From NCBI GenBank assembly GCA_903825315.1, contig CAIKAD010000001.1:248001-312000 (forward strand): DNA of 64,000 nt, in the 5' to 3' direction. This document shows, one piece after another, positions 24,751 through 32,736 of this stretch. The notes under the pieces are model-generated. The model had not been told where the DNA came from. It ran no database searches and saw nothing but the letters and a program-made list of their open reading frames with translations. Position 1 is the stretch's first letter. Each line of letters starts with the position of its first letter. This stretch comes from an uncultured Candidatus Peregrinibacteria bacterium (GTDB lineage: Bacteria; Patescibacteriota; Gracilibacteria; Peribacterales; Peribacteraceae). Made by a program: the position numbers and the translations under genes.

Positions 24751-25803
24751 TCACCACTTCAAGGCACCCGTAAACGTCACAGTTTTCTGTCCTTTGACGA
24801 TTTCTCCAATGACGTAACTTTCCATTCCTTTCGTATCGAGATGGTTTTGGATCAATGGGGCGCTCTTGGGATCGACGACCAAGGTAAGTCCCACCCCCAT
24901 GTTGAACGTACGAAGCATGTCGGCGTCCGTCACGGCGCCCGCGGCGCGTATCATGCGGAAGATCGGAAGGATGCGGATGGAGGAGAGGTCAATGCGCGCG
25001 TCGAGGTTCCGGGGGAGAACGCGATCCAGATTTTCCGCGATGCCGCCGCCCGTGATGTGCGCCATGCCGTGGAGTTCCGGCAGGCCGAAGAGATCACGGA
25101 TTGCCGGAAGATATGACGTATGCGGTCTGAGGATGGCATCGAGAAACGTTTCCCCATCGTTGACTGTTTCCCGAGCGATCTCCGGTCTTGTCTCCATCAG
25201 TTTGCGCACCAGCGAGTAACCGTTGGTATGGAGGCCGTTCGATGCGACGGCAATCACCTGGTCACCTTCCCTAATCGCGGAGCCGTCGATGATCTTCGCC
25301 TTTTCCACGATTCCCACCACGCTCGAGCCGAGCACGTACGTTCCTGCTGCCAGTGTGCCGGGTTGTTCGGACGTTTCTCCTCCCGTAAGCGTGCAGCCAT
25401 GGATGCGGCAGATCTCCGCCATCGATGCAACCATCTCCCTGATCACCGAGCCTTCCATTTTTCCGCAGACAATCAGATCTTGCACGGTAAGCGGAATAGC
25501 GCCCATCACCGCAATGTCGTTGAAGAGGTGGTGGAGCATGTCTTCGCAGATTCCACGGACCTTGCCGTGTCTGATCGACAGCAACTGCTTGCTTCCCGGC
25601 TCTTCTGTTTTAAAGACGAGAACGGGATGTGTGTAGCCAGGGAAGGATGCTTCGAAGAGCGAGGCGAATGCTCCCACCTTGTTCAGTACGCGCGGATCAT
25701 CCGTCTTCATTGCTTCGGCCATTGCCTTTTTGGTCGCATTGGCAGCGTCGATATCTACGCCGGAGGCTTTGTAGGAAAAGGAGGCAAGAGGCTTCTTTGG
25801 CAT
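24751..25803 (-). CDS. purM: Phosphoribosylformylglycinamidine cyclo-ligase (AIR synthetase)
   Basis: 350 residues, standard length. SYKASGVDIDAANATK at the start, the ATP-loop TGGETSEQPGTL, and VIAVASNGLHTNGYSLVRKL are PurM signatures. It makes 5-aminoimidazole ribonucleotide from FGAM in purine synthesis. PurE, which acts on the product, is encoded separately at 35367. Other purine genes are not in the window. Confidence 0.95.
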   Translation of the reverse strand: MPKKPLASFSYKASGVDIDAANATKKAMAEAMKTDDPRVLNKVGAFASLFEASFPGYTHPVLVFKTEEPGSKQLLSIRHGKVRGICEDMLHHLFNDIAVMGAIPLTVQDLIVCGKMEGSVIREMVASMAEICRIHGCTLTGGETSEQPGTLAAGTYVLGSSVVGIVEKAKIIDGSAIREGDQVIAVASNGLHTNGYSLVRKLMETRPEIARETVNDGETFLDAILRPHTSYLPAIRDLFGLPELHGMAHITGGGIAENLDRVLPRNLDARIDLSSIRILPIFRMIRAAGAVTDADMLRTFNMGVGLTLVVDPKSAPLIQNHLDTKGMESYVIGEIVKGQKTVTFTGALKW

Positions 25804-25823
25804 AACCGGAGTGTAGCAGATGG

Positions 25824-25905
25824 GGAGGATGCAGAAGAATCAGAGAAACAGAAGGATGAAATCCTCTGCATCCTTTGCATCTTCTGGTTCTTCTGTATCT
25901 TCAGA
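25824..25905. repeat. Intergenic inverted repeat, GATGCAGAAGAATC family (copy 1)
   Basis: Left arm GAGGATGCAGAAGAATC..., right arm ...GCATCTTCTGGTTCTTCTG. Arms are degenerate tandems of CAGAAGA-type words. Sits between purM and the ftsE-like gene and just reaches the latter's stop. Confidence 0.75.
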
Positions 25906-26737
25906 GAGCTCCAATCGACGTGATCTTCACTTTGCTCATTGCGTTCATGCGCTCCGGGATTTTGACCGGTTTCTGGGCATCCCTTACCACTTTCTCGCGC
26001 GTGAGAAGCTCCTCAATTTTTTCGTGGTTGGTGGAGGGGGGTGATTCAGTTGCCGCCATATCGGTCTTTTCCTTTATTGTCTGAGTGTCGGAAACAAGGC
26101 GGCCGCGCTCCAGCGTCACTGTCCGTGCGTTGAGCGTTGAGGCAAGCGTCGCGTCGCGCGATGCGATGATTACGGAGACGCCGCTGGCATGGATTTCCTT
26201 AAGGAGTGAGAGGACGGTACGCGCTTCCTGAGCAGTGAGACCGGCAGTCGGTTCATCTGCCATGAAGATCAAGGGCTTGTGGATAATAGCGCGCCCCAGA
26301 GCGAGTTTCGCTTGCTCGAAGAGCGAGAGGTTATGCGGGAACGCCTGTTTTTTTTCCAGCAGACCAAGGTAGGCGAGCAGTGCGGGAACGCGTTTCTGGA
26401 TCAATCGTTCCGGAGAGCCCGTGACTTCCAGAGGAAACGATAAATTTTCAGACACGGTTCGCTGCGGAAGAAGCTTCCTATCCTGGAACATCATCCCCAC
26501 TCTGCGGCGGTAGAGTTGCAGGGCGGGTGGTGGGACGATCGTCAGATCTACCCCGTCCACTTCCACGGAACCGGATGTGGTCGTATCAGCTGCGATGAGG
26601 AGCGAGAGAAGCGTAGACTTGCCTGACCCCGCGCCGCCGATGAGGCAGACGAGTTCCTTGGGTTCAATGCGCAGCGACACGTTGAGGAGCGCTGCGGCAT
26701 TTCCAAACTTCTTCGTGATGTTCTTCAGGACGATCAT
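25901..26737 (-). CDS. ftsE: FtsE-like ABC transporter ATPase
   Basis: 278 residues from the ATG at 26737 (MIVLKNITKKFGNAAALLNVSL). Walker A GGAGSGKSTL, Q-loop MMFQDRKLLPQRTV, signature NLSLFEQAKLALGRAI (degenerate: the usual LSGGQ is LSLFEQ), Walker B IFMADEPTAG, H-loop replaced in part (IIASRD). The match is to FtsE. A 55-residue charged C-terminal tail follows. FtsX is not adjacent. The degenerate signature and lack of partner leave the cell-division role open. Confidence 0.75.
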   Translation of the reverse strand: MIVLKNITKKFGNAAALLNVSLRIEPKELVCLIGGAGSGKSTLLSLLIAADTTTSGSVEVDGVDLTIVPPPALQLYRRRVGMMFQDRKLLPQRTVSENLSFPLEVTGSPERLIQKRVPALLAYLGLLEKKQAFPHNLSLFEQAKLALGRAIIHKPLIFMADEPTAGLTAQEARTVLSLLKEIHASGVSVIIASRDATLASTLNARTVTLERGRLVSDTQTIKEKTDMAATESPPSTNHEKIEELLTREKVVRDAQKPVKIPERMNAMSKVKITSIGAL

Positions 26738-26781
26738 CGGTGGTGGAGTGTACTCTTTCTCGTTTGAGGTGTGTAGAGATG

Positions 26782-26870
26782 CCATGACCAATGAACAAGT
26801 ATGCAATGACCAAAACGCTTCGTCCACCTGACCGTTTTTGGTTATTGGGATTTTGACAATTGGTCATTAT
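26782..26870. repeat. Intergenic inverted repeat, ATTGGTCATT family
   Basis: Left arm CATGACCAATGAAC...AATGACCAAAACG, right arm TTTTTGGTTATTGG...CAATTGGTCATTATC. Falls between the ftsE-like gene and rlmE. Related words flank the four-helix gene at 23.1-23.5 kb and occur at 40.4 and 40.7 kb. Confidence 0.7.
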
Positions 26871-27466
26871 CTTTTCTTCATCACCAAATACACCTCTCTG
26901 CTCCGGTCACGGCTGGCCTGCACCTTGGTCGCGCGGACATCACGCCAGTGGCCTGCGGTCTTGATATCGCGCAGGAGCTCGTCAAAGTCTCCGCCGCGGA
27001 ATACTTTGATCACACAGAAGCCGTCCTTTTTGAGATGTCGGGTTGCGACGGCGAGGACGGCATGCGCGAGTTCCACGGATCGCCACTGATCCACGTCCTT
27101 CACGCCGCTCGTGGAGGGGGCAATGTCCGAAAGGACGAGGTCCACGTACCCTACCTCCTCTTCCTCCAGCATGGTTTCAATCTTCGCGTCATTGGTAATG
27201 TCGAAGCGGTGGACGGACACGTTGGGCGCCACTTCATCAATCGCCTGCAGGTCCACACCAATCACTTTTCCCTGTCGGCCGACTGCCTTGGAGGCGTACT
27301 GAAGCCAGCTGCCCGGCGCGGCGCCGAGGTCGAGCACCATCATGCCCGGGTGCAACAACGTAAAGCGCTCATCGAGTTCCATGAGCTTGTAGACGGAGCG
27401 AGCACGATAGCCTTCGGCTGCGGCTTTCCGGCTCCAGTTGTCGTTGGGGGTGTAGCGCTTGGGCAT
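26867..27466 (-). CDS. rlmE: 23S rRNA 2'-O-methyltransferase RlmE (FtsJ)
   Basis: 199 residues. Rossmann SAM motif LDLGAAPGSWLQYA, the K-D-K-E catalytic set (RSVYKLMELDERF; LVLSDIAPSTSG; CVIKVFRGGDFDELL; SREVYLVMKK), as in FtsJ. Methylates U2552 of 23S rRNA. Followed by rsmG, making a pair of rRNA methyltransferases separated by an inverted-repeat gap. Preceded by GCATCCTCCCC rather than a Shine-Dalgarno. Confidence 0.95.
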   Translation of the reverse strand: MPKRYTPNDNWSRKAAAEGYRARSVYKLMELDERFTLLHPGMMVLDLGAAPGSWLQYASKAVGRQGKVIGVDLQAIDEVAPNVSVHRFDITNDAKIETMLEEEEVGYVDLVLSDIAPSTSGVKDVDQWRSVELAHAVLAVATRHLKKDGFCVIKVFRGGDFDELLRDIKTAGHWRDVRATKVQASRDRSREVYLVMKKR

Positions 27467-27469
27467 GGG

Positions 27470-27591
27470 GAGGATGCAGAGGAATCAGAAGATGCAGAAG
27501 AATCAGAGGAATGAAATAGTACATCTTCCGTACCGGTATGTTACCACTCCTCTGATTCTTCTGAGACCTCTACATCTTCTGCATCCTCATT
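27470..27591. repeat. Intergenic inverted repeat, GATGCAGAAGAATC family (copy 2)
   Basis: Left arm AGGATGCAGAGGAATCAGAAG..., right arm ...TACATCTTCTGCATCCTC, with a ~35-nt central loop. Fills the whole gap between rlmE and rsmG. Confidence 0.8.
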
Positions 27592-28258
27592 TCAAAGGTT
27601 TCTTCCCCGGCACCCCCACGTCCCGAGGATATTTATCCGACAATTTCCCAGCCTTCGTAAAGATCAGCAGTTGACGCTTCCCCCAGTCTCCCGGCAACTC
27701 ATAGGGATGCTGGCCGGTGAGATGGCAACTCAGTTCCGCGCGGGCGAGGAGGGAATCACGCAATTCCTGTTCCATATTCATGCTTTTCCAGAGGAGCACG
27801 ATACCGCCGGGTTTTACGAAGGGGCTCGTATACTCCAGCAGGACATTGAGCTCAGCGACGGCGCGTGAGGTTACGATATCAAACTGCTCGCGGTACTCCG
27901 GATTATGACCGTACTCTTCCGCCCGCCCTGCAACCACGCGGACATTGGTCAGTTGCATTTCATACGCGATACGACCCACCGCTTCCACTTTCTTCTGTAC
28001 CGAGTCGAGCCCCGTCAGCTGGGCGCGCGGCAGCGTGAGGGCGAGCGGGAGGAGGGGAAAGCCGCCGCCGGTCCCTACATCCAGGATCTTCGTCGCGGAA
28101 GTGACCTGTGGAAGATCGAGAGCTGCCAATGAATCAAGTACGTTCCCGATCCAGCATTGCTCCTCCGTGCGGAAGGCGCTCAGGTTAATCTTGGCGTTCT
28201 CTGCCAGGAAGACCGTGACGAGTGTGCGGAGACGGGGTTCGAGGTCGGAGGGAAGCAT
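27587..28258 (-). CDS. rsmG: 16S rRNA (guanine527-N7)-methyltransferase RsmG
   Basis: 223 residues. INLSAFR near the N-terminus, SAM-binding ILDVGTGGGFPLLPLAL, LTGLDSVQKKVEAV, then VVAGRAEEYG and VTSRAVAELNVLLEYTSPFVKPGG complete the GidB signature. Methylates G527 in the decoding region. It lies 8 nt after citramalate synthase and may share its transcript. Confidence 0.95.
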   Translation of the reverse strand: MLPSDLEPRLRTLVTVFLAENAKINLSAFRTEEQCWIGNVLDSLAALDLPQVTSATKILDVGTGGGFPLLPLALTLPRAQLTGLDSVQKKVEAVGRIAYEMQLTNVRVVAGRAEEYGHNPEYREQFDIVTSRAVAELNVLLEYTSPFVKPGGIVLLWKSMNMEQELRDSLLARAELSCHLTGQHPYELPGDWGKRQLLIFTKAGKLSDKYPRDVGVPGKKPLK

Positions 28259-28265
28259 GCGGACA

Positions 28266-29981
28266 TCATACTGCAGCTAAGGGCACTGTGGCAGGAACTT
28301 CTACGGTCGATCCCCGTGATTCCCTATGTCCTCCGGTGCGGTGCTGTTCCTTGTACAGCATGTAGTACATCGCATCGACGAACGCGGCTTGGCTTGCGTC
28401 AATGATGTTGCTGTCCATGCCTGTCGCGTAAAAGCATTCTTCGCCGTCCGTAAAATTGCAGACGACTTGCACGCGTGATGCTGTCCCTTCGCTGGATATC
28501 TCGTGCACGTTGTAGTGCCTCAGTTGCAGATTTTGTACGACAGGGAATTCCTTTTCCAACGCAGATGTGAGCGCGGCGCTTGCTGCGTCAACGGGCCCTT
28601 TCTTGTGGATCGATGGTGAATGGTGGTGATGATTATTCCGCCCGCCGTTCATTTCCACTTCCACGGTAGCGTCCGTCCCCGTTTTACTATCGGCATTCCA
28701 CTTGGTGTCCACGAGACGGAAGGGGGGATGGAAATACCCAAACTTCTCTAGCGCGCGCAAAAGAAAAGAAACTTTAGCCTGCAAGTACGAGATGCCATTC
28801 TCATGTTCCTCCTTGAGGAAGGTGAGAAGTGCACGCGCATTCGTTTCCTGCGAGAGCTCCTCCCGCACATCAGGGGGAAGTACGGTGCATTCATTCAGAA
28901 ACTCCACTATCGTCGAGACGCCCGCATCTTCACTGAGGATCACATATCCCGCATTGCCCACTTCCTCAGGACGAATATGCTCATATGCTTTCGTTCGTTC
29001 CTCTTTTGTCCTGGAGTTTCCCGAGGTGTGCATCCCGGCTTTATGGGAGAACGCATCGGGACCAACATACGGCGCATCGGGTCGAATGGGTATGTCCAGC
29101 AATTCCGCAGCACGGCGTGCGTTGGGTGTGAGTTCGCGCAGCGCTCCCGGCCGGAGAATGTCATATCCCATCTGTGACAAATTTCCCACAACAGCTTCCA
29201 GCTTTGCCATACCGGTACGTTCGGAGAGTCCGCCTCGTGTCACGTGGGCGTGATCTGCGCCTCCCGCAACTGCGGCACACACGTTTGCCGTCCCGCAGTC
29301 TCGGTCATTGTGGCCGTGGTATCCGAGATGCTTCTGCCATCCGAAAAGCCGGCGCAGTTTTCGGAATGTCTCATACACGCCGTCCTGCATTTTTCCATGG
29401 TCTTCACAGGGATAGGGAAAGTCGCGTCCTGTCGTATCGCAAACAACGAAAGTATCCGCTCCGGCGTCGAAGGCCAGTTCCATGAGCCGGTGGACATAAT
29501 CGGGATTCTCCAGGAGGCCATCGGAAGCCATCTCGCCGTCCAGAATGACGCGAGCGCCTGTCTCGCTACGTATGTAGCGGATGGAATCGGTGATGATCGC
29601 CAGGTTGGTTTCCGGATCCACGCGAAGTTCCTGGCGGGCATGACGGTCCGATGCTTTTCCCACGAGCGTGACGATCGGTGCGCCAACCTGGATGAGCGCT
29701 TGCATTCCGGCGTCCTCTTGTGCGGTTTTGTGGGGATGGCGCGTTTTGCCAAAAGAGGCATAGAGGGTGGGTAAGTAACGCTCCCGAAAGTCCGCTGCCA
29801 TGCGGAAGACTTTCTTTGCGGATTTGTTCGATTCGGGAAAAGCGAGTTCCGTGATGTCGATACCGAGTTCGGCATCCAAAGCCCACAGACCGATGCGTTG
29901 CTCGGGGGTGAGCTTGAGGTGCGGGGACTGCCCCATGTCCCGTACGGTATCCAGTAATTCGACCCGTCGACTGTGTTCCAT
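28266..29981 (-). CDS. cimA: Citramalate synthase (HMGL-like, LeuA-family)
   Basis: 571 residues. The catalytic barrel has the R-D pair in ELLDTVRDMGQS, metal site HGHNDRDCG, and GGLSERTG. The C-terminal LeuA-dimer allosteric domain (GTASRVQVVCNFTDGEECFYATGMDSNIIDASQAAFVDAMYYML) is that of CimA-type citramalate synthases rather than homocitrate synthase. Citramalate is made from pyruvate and acetyl-CoA as the entry to isoleucine synthesis. The DTTLRDG motif is altered (DTVRDMG), though R and D remain. No other branched-chain gene is near. It is controlled by an Ile-rich attenuation leader (30003-30145). Confidence 0.85.
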   Translation of the reverse strand: MEHSRRVELLDTVRDMGQSPHLKLTPEQRIGLWALDAELGIDITELAFPESNKSAKKVFRMAADFRERYLPTLYASFGKTRHPHKTAQEDAGMQALIQVGAPIVTLVGKASDRHARQELRVDPETNLAIITDSIRYIRSETGARVILDGEMASDGLLENPDYVHRLMELAFDAGADTFVVCDTTGRDFPYPCEDHGKMQDGVYETFRKLRRLFGWQKHLGYHGHNDRDCGTANVCAAVAGGADHAHVTRGGLSERTGMAKLEAVVGNLSQMGYDILRPGALRELTPNARRAAELLDIPIRPDAPYVGPDAFSHKAGMHTSGNSRTKEERTKAYEHIRPEEVGNAGYVILSEDAGVSTIVEFLNECTVLPPDVREELSQETNARALLTFLKEEHENGISYLQAKVSFLLRALEKFGYFHPPFRLVDTKWNADSKTGTDATVEVEMNGGRNNHHHHSPSIHKKGPVDAASAALTSALEKEFPVVQNLQLRHYNVHEISSEGTASRVQVVCNFTDGEECFYATGMDSNIIDASQAAFVDAMYYMLYKEQHRTGGHRESRGSTVEVPATVPLAAV

Positions 29982-30002
29982 GTTGAGAAAAGTAATAAAT
30001 AC

Positions 30003-30025
30003 AAAAAATCCCGCTCGGCGCGGGA
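30003..30025 (-). terminator. Attenuator terminator of cimA
   Basis: Minus-strand hairpin TCCCGC-GCCGA-GCGGGA followed immediately by TTTTTT, between the leader peptide and cimA. The alternative pairing of the segment around the leader stop codon (30048-30059, CGGCGTGAGGAG) with CTCC...CGCCG (30016-30030) would exclude it. Confidence 0.85.
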
Positions 30026-30051
30026 GGGAGAATGTGTGGTCAGTCAGCTCC

Positions 30052-30108
30052 TCACGCCGTGGTCGGGGTGATAATAATGATATTGGCGATGATTGCGCGG
30101 CGTTGCAT
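30052..30108 (-). CDS. Isoleucine-rich leader peptide of the cimA attenuator
   Basis: An 18-codon frame, MQRRAIIANIIIITPTTA, with six Ile codons, four in a row, and stop 27 nt before the terminator hairpin. It is missing from the ORF track because of length. The arrangement is that of ilvGMEDA/thr leader peptides: with enough Ile-tRNA the ribosome reaches the stop and covers the antiterminator segment, so the terminator forms; with too little, it stalls on the Ile run and cimA is transcribed. The function fits the pathway of the gene it precedes. Confidence 0.85.
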   Translation of the reverse strand: MQRRAIIANIIIITPTTA

Positions 30109-30117
30109 GACAGCAGC

Positions 30118-30145
30118 AGTGTACTCAGGAACTAAACCCTGTCAA
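30118..30145 (-). promoter_or_regulatory. Promoter of the cimA leader
   Basis: Minus strand TTGACA, 16-nt spacer, TACACT; the leader ATG begins nine nt after the -10, so the leader peptide mRNA is near-leaderless. Confidence 0.8.
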
Positions 30146-30248
30146 AAACCCGGAAGAGGATATCGAGAATTTGCCTTGGGGCAGGGTAAAACTCACAGGA
30201 ATGCCCCTTGTATCGCAGGGGGGGAGAAGGAGTAAAATCAAAGCCTGT

Positions 30249-30752
30249 ATGAACACGCCCGAACAAGAATTTGATCTGCTCTCCCACTATTGCCGGATTA
30301 CCAATGGCGAATCCGCATATATTGCATACGGAAGGGACTACGTGGAAACGGTGCTGCAGGAGGTGTTTCGGAGTACAAGGGAAACGGACAATGCGGAGAC
30401 TGTCGCGGAGCTCCTGAGAGATCGTTGCTTTGATGAGACGTTGGCGTTACTGGGATATGCTCTGGTTTCGGATGACAAAGAGACACGTTTTGGGTCCGCT
30501 GTTCTCCAGCGCATTCGCGTGCATGACATTGGCCCAACCTTTCACCATCTTGCGCTAGAAGTTCCTCATATTAAACATGCCAAGCGATTGCAACAGGAAT
30601 ATTCCCGGGCTTTACGGCGTGTTTGCGAGATGATCCAAGTACGTCCTTTCAAGGAGCTCTTATCGGAAACATCCCGGCAGGATTGTGTGGGGAACATCAT
30701 CTCAAAAATGTGTGACTGGAAAGCGGAAGAGCAGTCCTCGCCCACCTGGTGA
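30249..30752 (+). CDS. Hypothetical cytoplasmic helical protein
   Basis: 167 residues from the ATG at 30249 (MNTPEQEFDLLSHYCRIT). Entirely helical in character, no signal or membrane span, three Cys residues scattered. No family recognised. It is upstream of pyrE with a 50-nt gap and may share its transcript. The longer track start at 30171 has no support. Confidence 0.5.
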   Translation: MNTPEQEFDLLSHYCRITNGESAYIAYGRDYVETVLQEVFRSTRETDNAETVAELLRDRCFDETLALLGYALVSDDKETRFGSAVLQRIRVHDIGPTFHHLALEVPHIKHAKRLQQEYSRALRRVCEMIQVRPFKELLSETSRQDCVGNIISKMCDWKAEEQSSPTW

Positions 30753-30801
30753 TTGTGTGCTTTGCAGGGGCGCGGTATTCTTCTGCCACCTGCCTGCCCC
30801 C

Positions 30802-31443
30802 ATGCCTATGCCTCACGGTGAACGCATTGCCGAATTCCTCCTCAGTATCGGTGCGGTCAAGCTCCGTCCCTTGGAGCCTTTCACCTGGGCCAGCGGCATC
30901 AAGAGTCCCATCTACTGCGATAACCGGATGATCTACAGCCATCCGGAAGCGCGGGACTTTATCGTGTCATCCCTGGCTTCACGCGTGAAAAGTCTTCACG
31001 TTCCGGCTGACGTTATTGCAGGAACGGCCACGGCGGCCATCGGCTGGGCGGCGCTCGTCGCCGACCGCATGAAACTCCCGTTCATCTACGTCCGTGCCAA
31101 GGCAAAGGAGCACGGTGCCAAGAAGAGGATCGAGGGCGATCTGGCACCGCACAAGCACATTGTGGTCATCGAAGACCTGATCTCCACGGGCGGTTCATCC
31201 CTCTCAACAGTAGAAGCGCTGCGCAATGAGGGGCAGGGGACGGTAAGCGACATCGTGTCCATCTTCAGTTACGAATTCCTTTCCGCGCGGGAGAATGCTC
31301 TGTGCGATAACATCCAATTCCACCCCTTAACGACCATTTCCACCCTTTTGAAGGTTGCCCTTAGCGATGGGCGTATCACAGAAGAGGAATCGCGAATGGT
31401 TCATGAATTTGTGGAAGAACCGGAGAATTGGATGAAGAAATGA
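30802..31443 (+). CDS. pyrE: Orotate phosphoribosyltransferase
   Basis: 213 residues from ATG 30802 (a second ATG is at 30808). PRPP-binding motif VVIEDLISTGGSSL is the type I PRTase signature; FTWASGIKSPIYCDNRM is the PyrE substrate loop, and KEHGAKKRIEG the flexible catalytic loop with conserved Lys. Converts orotate to OMP in pyrimidine synthesis. No pyrF or other pyr genes in the window. The leader reads CCTGCCCCC. Confidence 0.93.
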   Translation: MPMPHGERIAEFLLSIGAVKLRPLEPFTWASGIKSPIYCDNRMIYSHPEARDFIVSSLASRVKSLHVPADVIAGTATAAIGWAALVADRMKLPFIYVRAKAKEHGAKKRIEGDLAPHKHIVVIEDLISTGGSSLSTVEALRNEGQGTVSDIVSIFSYEFLSARENALCDNIQFHPLTTISTLLKVALSDGRITEEESRMVHEFVEEPENWMKK

Positions 31444-31515
31444 TATTGTGTACTATTGTAGAATCTGTAAAGTTTCAGCTGATGTTCCTTGAGAGCATCG
31501 GCAAGGTTTAGAAGT

Positions 31516-31607
31516 CGTGAGGCAAGCATCCAGGGTATCGTAGGTACGTTGAGTGCTTGCCTTACAAAGGGTTTGGAAAGCCCGAACCGGCGGTATCCGG
31601 TTGTTGA
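31516..31607 (+). other. Hairpin-rich 5' region of the 31647 gene
   Basis: In the 31444-31646 gap: AGGCAAGCA (near 31520) pairs with TGCTTGCCT (near 31552), and a later AACCGG/CCGGTT hairpin is followed after six bases by TTTTTCTAT. This could be a transcription-attenuating leader for the next gene or the terminator of pyrE; no known riboswitch class was recognised. Confidence 0.35.
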
Positions 31608-31646
31608 GTTTTTCTATACCCGCCGAAGCGGGAAGGAGTATGTGCC

Positions 31647-32540
31647 ATGGAGAGAAGTGTGCAAAACTTTAGGAAACTGGCGAAGAAGACCGTGGATCAG
31701 GGTGAAATCAAACTCTCCCGTTTCATCTCGGCGCCCGAATGGCTGAGCATGATGAGTGCCGGAGAGGGGGCGATGATGAGGCTGCAGGAGGCGTGGCGAA
31801 ACATTTTCAGTTCCGCTCTTCAGGAAGTTGTGGAAATTCCCAAGCAGGAAATCCCCGACTCCGAGAGCCAGGCTCGCTGCCGTGCCCTCTTTGGCCCCAG
31901 AAATTTCTTCGGGATGCAGGAGGTGGCTGGGTCGTACGGTTACGCGTTCTCGGAACAGGAAATTGAGGAGCGGAAAGCCGTTCGGCTCCTCGACCGCAAC
32001 GGCATGCTCCTCTCCGAGGAGGAATCGTGGGAGCTGATCCAGCTCTGCCACAAGGAAGCGCCTGGAGAATTTGTATGCTGCACGGCCGTCCCGCATTCGA
32101 TGTGCGATGTCTACGAAAAGCATCCGGATGCGTTTCACCCGGAGCATCGCGAGTGGTTTTGGTTCTGCGATCGGGCACAACGGCAAACCTGGTCCGAGAA
32201 GAAAATTCCCGATTTCTGGTTCCTGATCCGCAAGGAACCGGTGCCGAAATCGTGGTACAAGTCGTCAGTGGATCAGGATGCCTGGCTTCTCGAGACCCAT
32301 TCCCATGAACGCTTCGCCCGTCCCGAGCATATCGTCTACGGCGATGTGCTCTGTGAGAAGGCGTCGAAGGGCAGTGTGCGCCTCTTTTGCAATGAATATA
32401 TGGGTCGAACCCTTGTGCCTACTGCTCAAGGTATTTTAGTCGCCGTATGTCGCATTCCGACCGGCCTTCTCGTCAACAACGTATTTGGCGAGCCGAGCTG
32501 GTCCTGTGGTGTTCCGTCTCTCTGGACTTCCGAGCCTTGA
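31647..32540 (+). CDS. Hypothetical protein
   Basis: 297 residues, soluble, starting MERSVQNFRKLAKKTVDQGEIK. Trp- and Phe-rich in the second half (HREWFWFCDRAQRQTWSEKKIPDFWFLIRKEPVPKSWY), ending in a hydrophobic region. Unknown family. Preceded by GGAAGGAG eight nt before the ATG, one of the few good Shine-Dalgarnos here. Followed by a perfect terminator. Such features suggest an independently acquired gene, but codon use is not obviously different. Confidence 0.6.
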   Translation: MERSVQNFRKLAKKTVDQGEIKLSRFISAPEWLSMMSAGEGAMMRLQEAWRNIFSSALQEVVEIPKQEIPDSESQARCRALFGPRNFFGMQEVAGSYGYAFSEQEIEERKAVRLLDRNGMLLSEEESWELIQLCHKEAPGEFVCCTAVPHSMCDVYEKHPDAFHPEHREWFWFCDRAQRQTWSEKKIPDFWFLIRKEPVPKSWYKSSVDQDAWLLETHSHERFARPEHIVYGDVLCEKASKGSVRLFCNEYMGRTLVPTAQGILVAVCRIPTGLLVNNVFGEPSWSCGVPSLWTSEP

Positions 32541-32584
32541 AATTTGATCTCTCGATGTTGTAGAACACGCGAGATCGAACCTAG

Positions 32585-32612
32585 ACGGGCTGCACGCGCA
32601 GCCCGTTATTTT
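32585..32612 (+). terminator. Intrinsic terminator of the 31647 gene
   Basis: 9-bp stem ACGGGCTGC/GCAGCCCGT with a 4-nt loop, then TATTTTG. Confidence 0.85.
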
Positions 32613-32658
32613 GTGTTGTTCTTGCCCCGTAGTTATTTCATAGAGCGGCGACCACAGT

Positions 32659-32715
32659 TTAGAATTGTTTCAAAAACATCAGGTCACCGACGTAGAACGA
32701 ACGGAGGTCGTGCCT
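32659..32715 (-). pseudogene. Duplicated 3' end of pheS beyond the stop codon
   Basis: Directly after the pheS stop, in the same frame, lies TVGATAGRH followed by DLRSFYVGDLMFLKQF and a second TAA. The true PheS end is DLRSFYVGDLRFLKQF. The two copies are exactly 78 bp (26 codons) apart and differ by scattered, mostly silent changes. Confidence 0.85.
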
Positions 32716-32736
32716 GCCGGCCGTAGCACCAACGGT

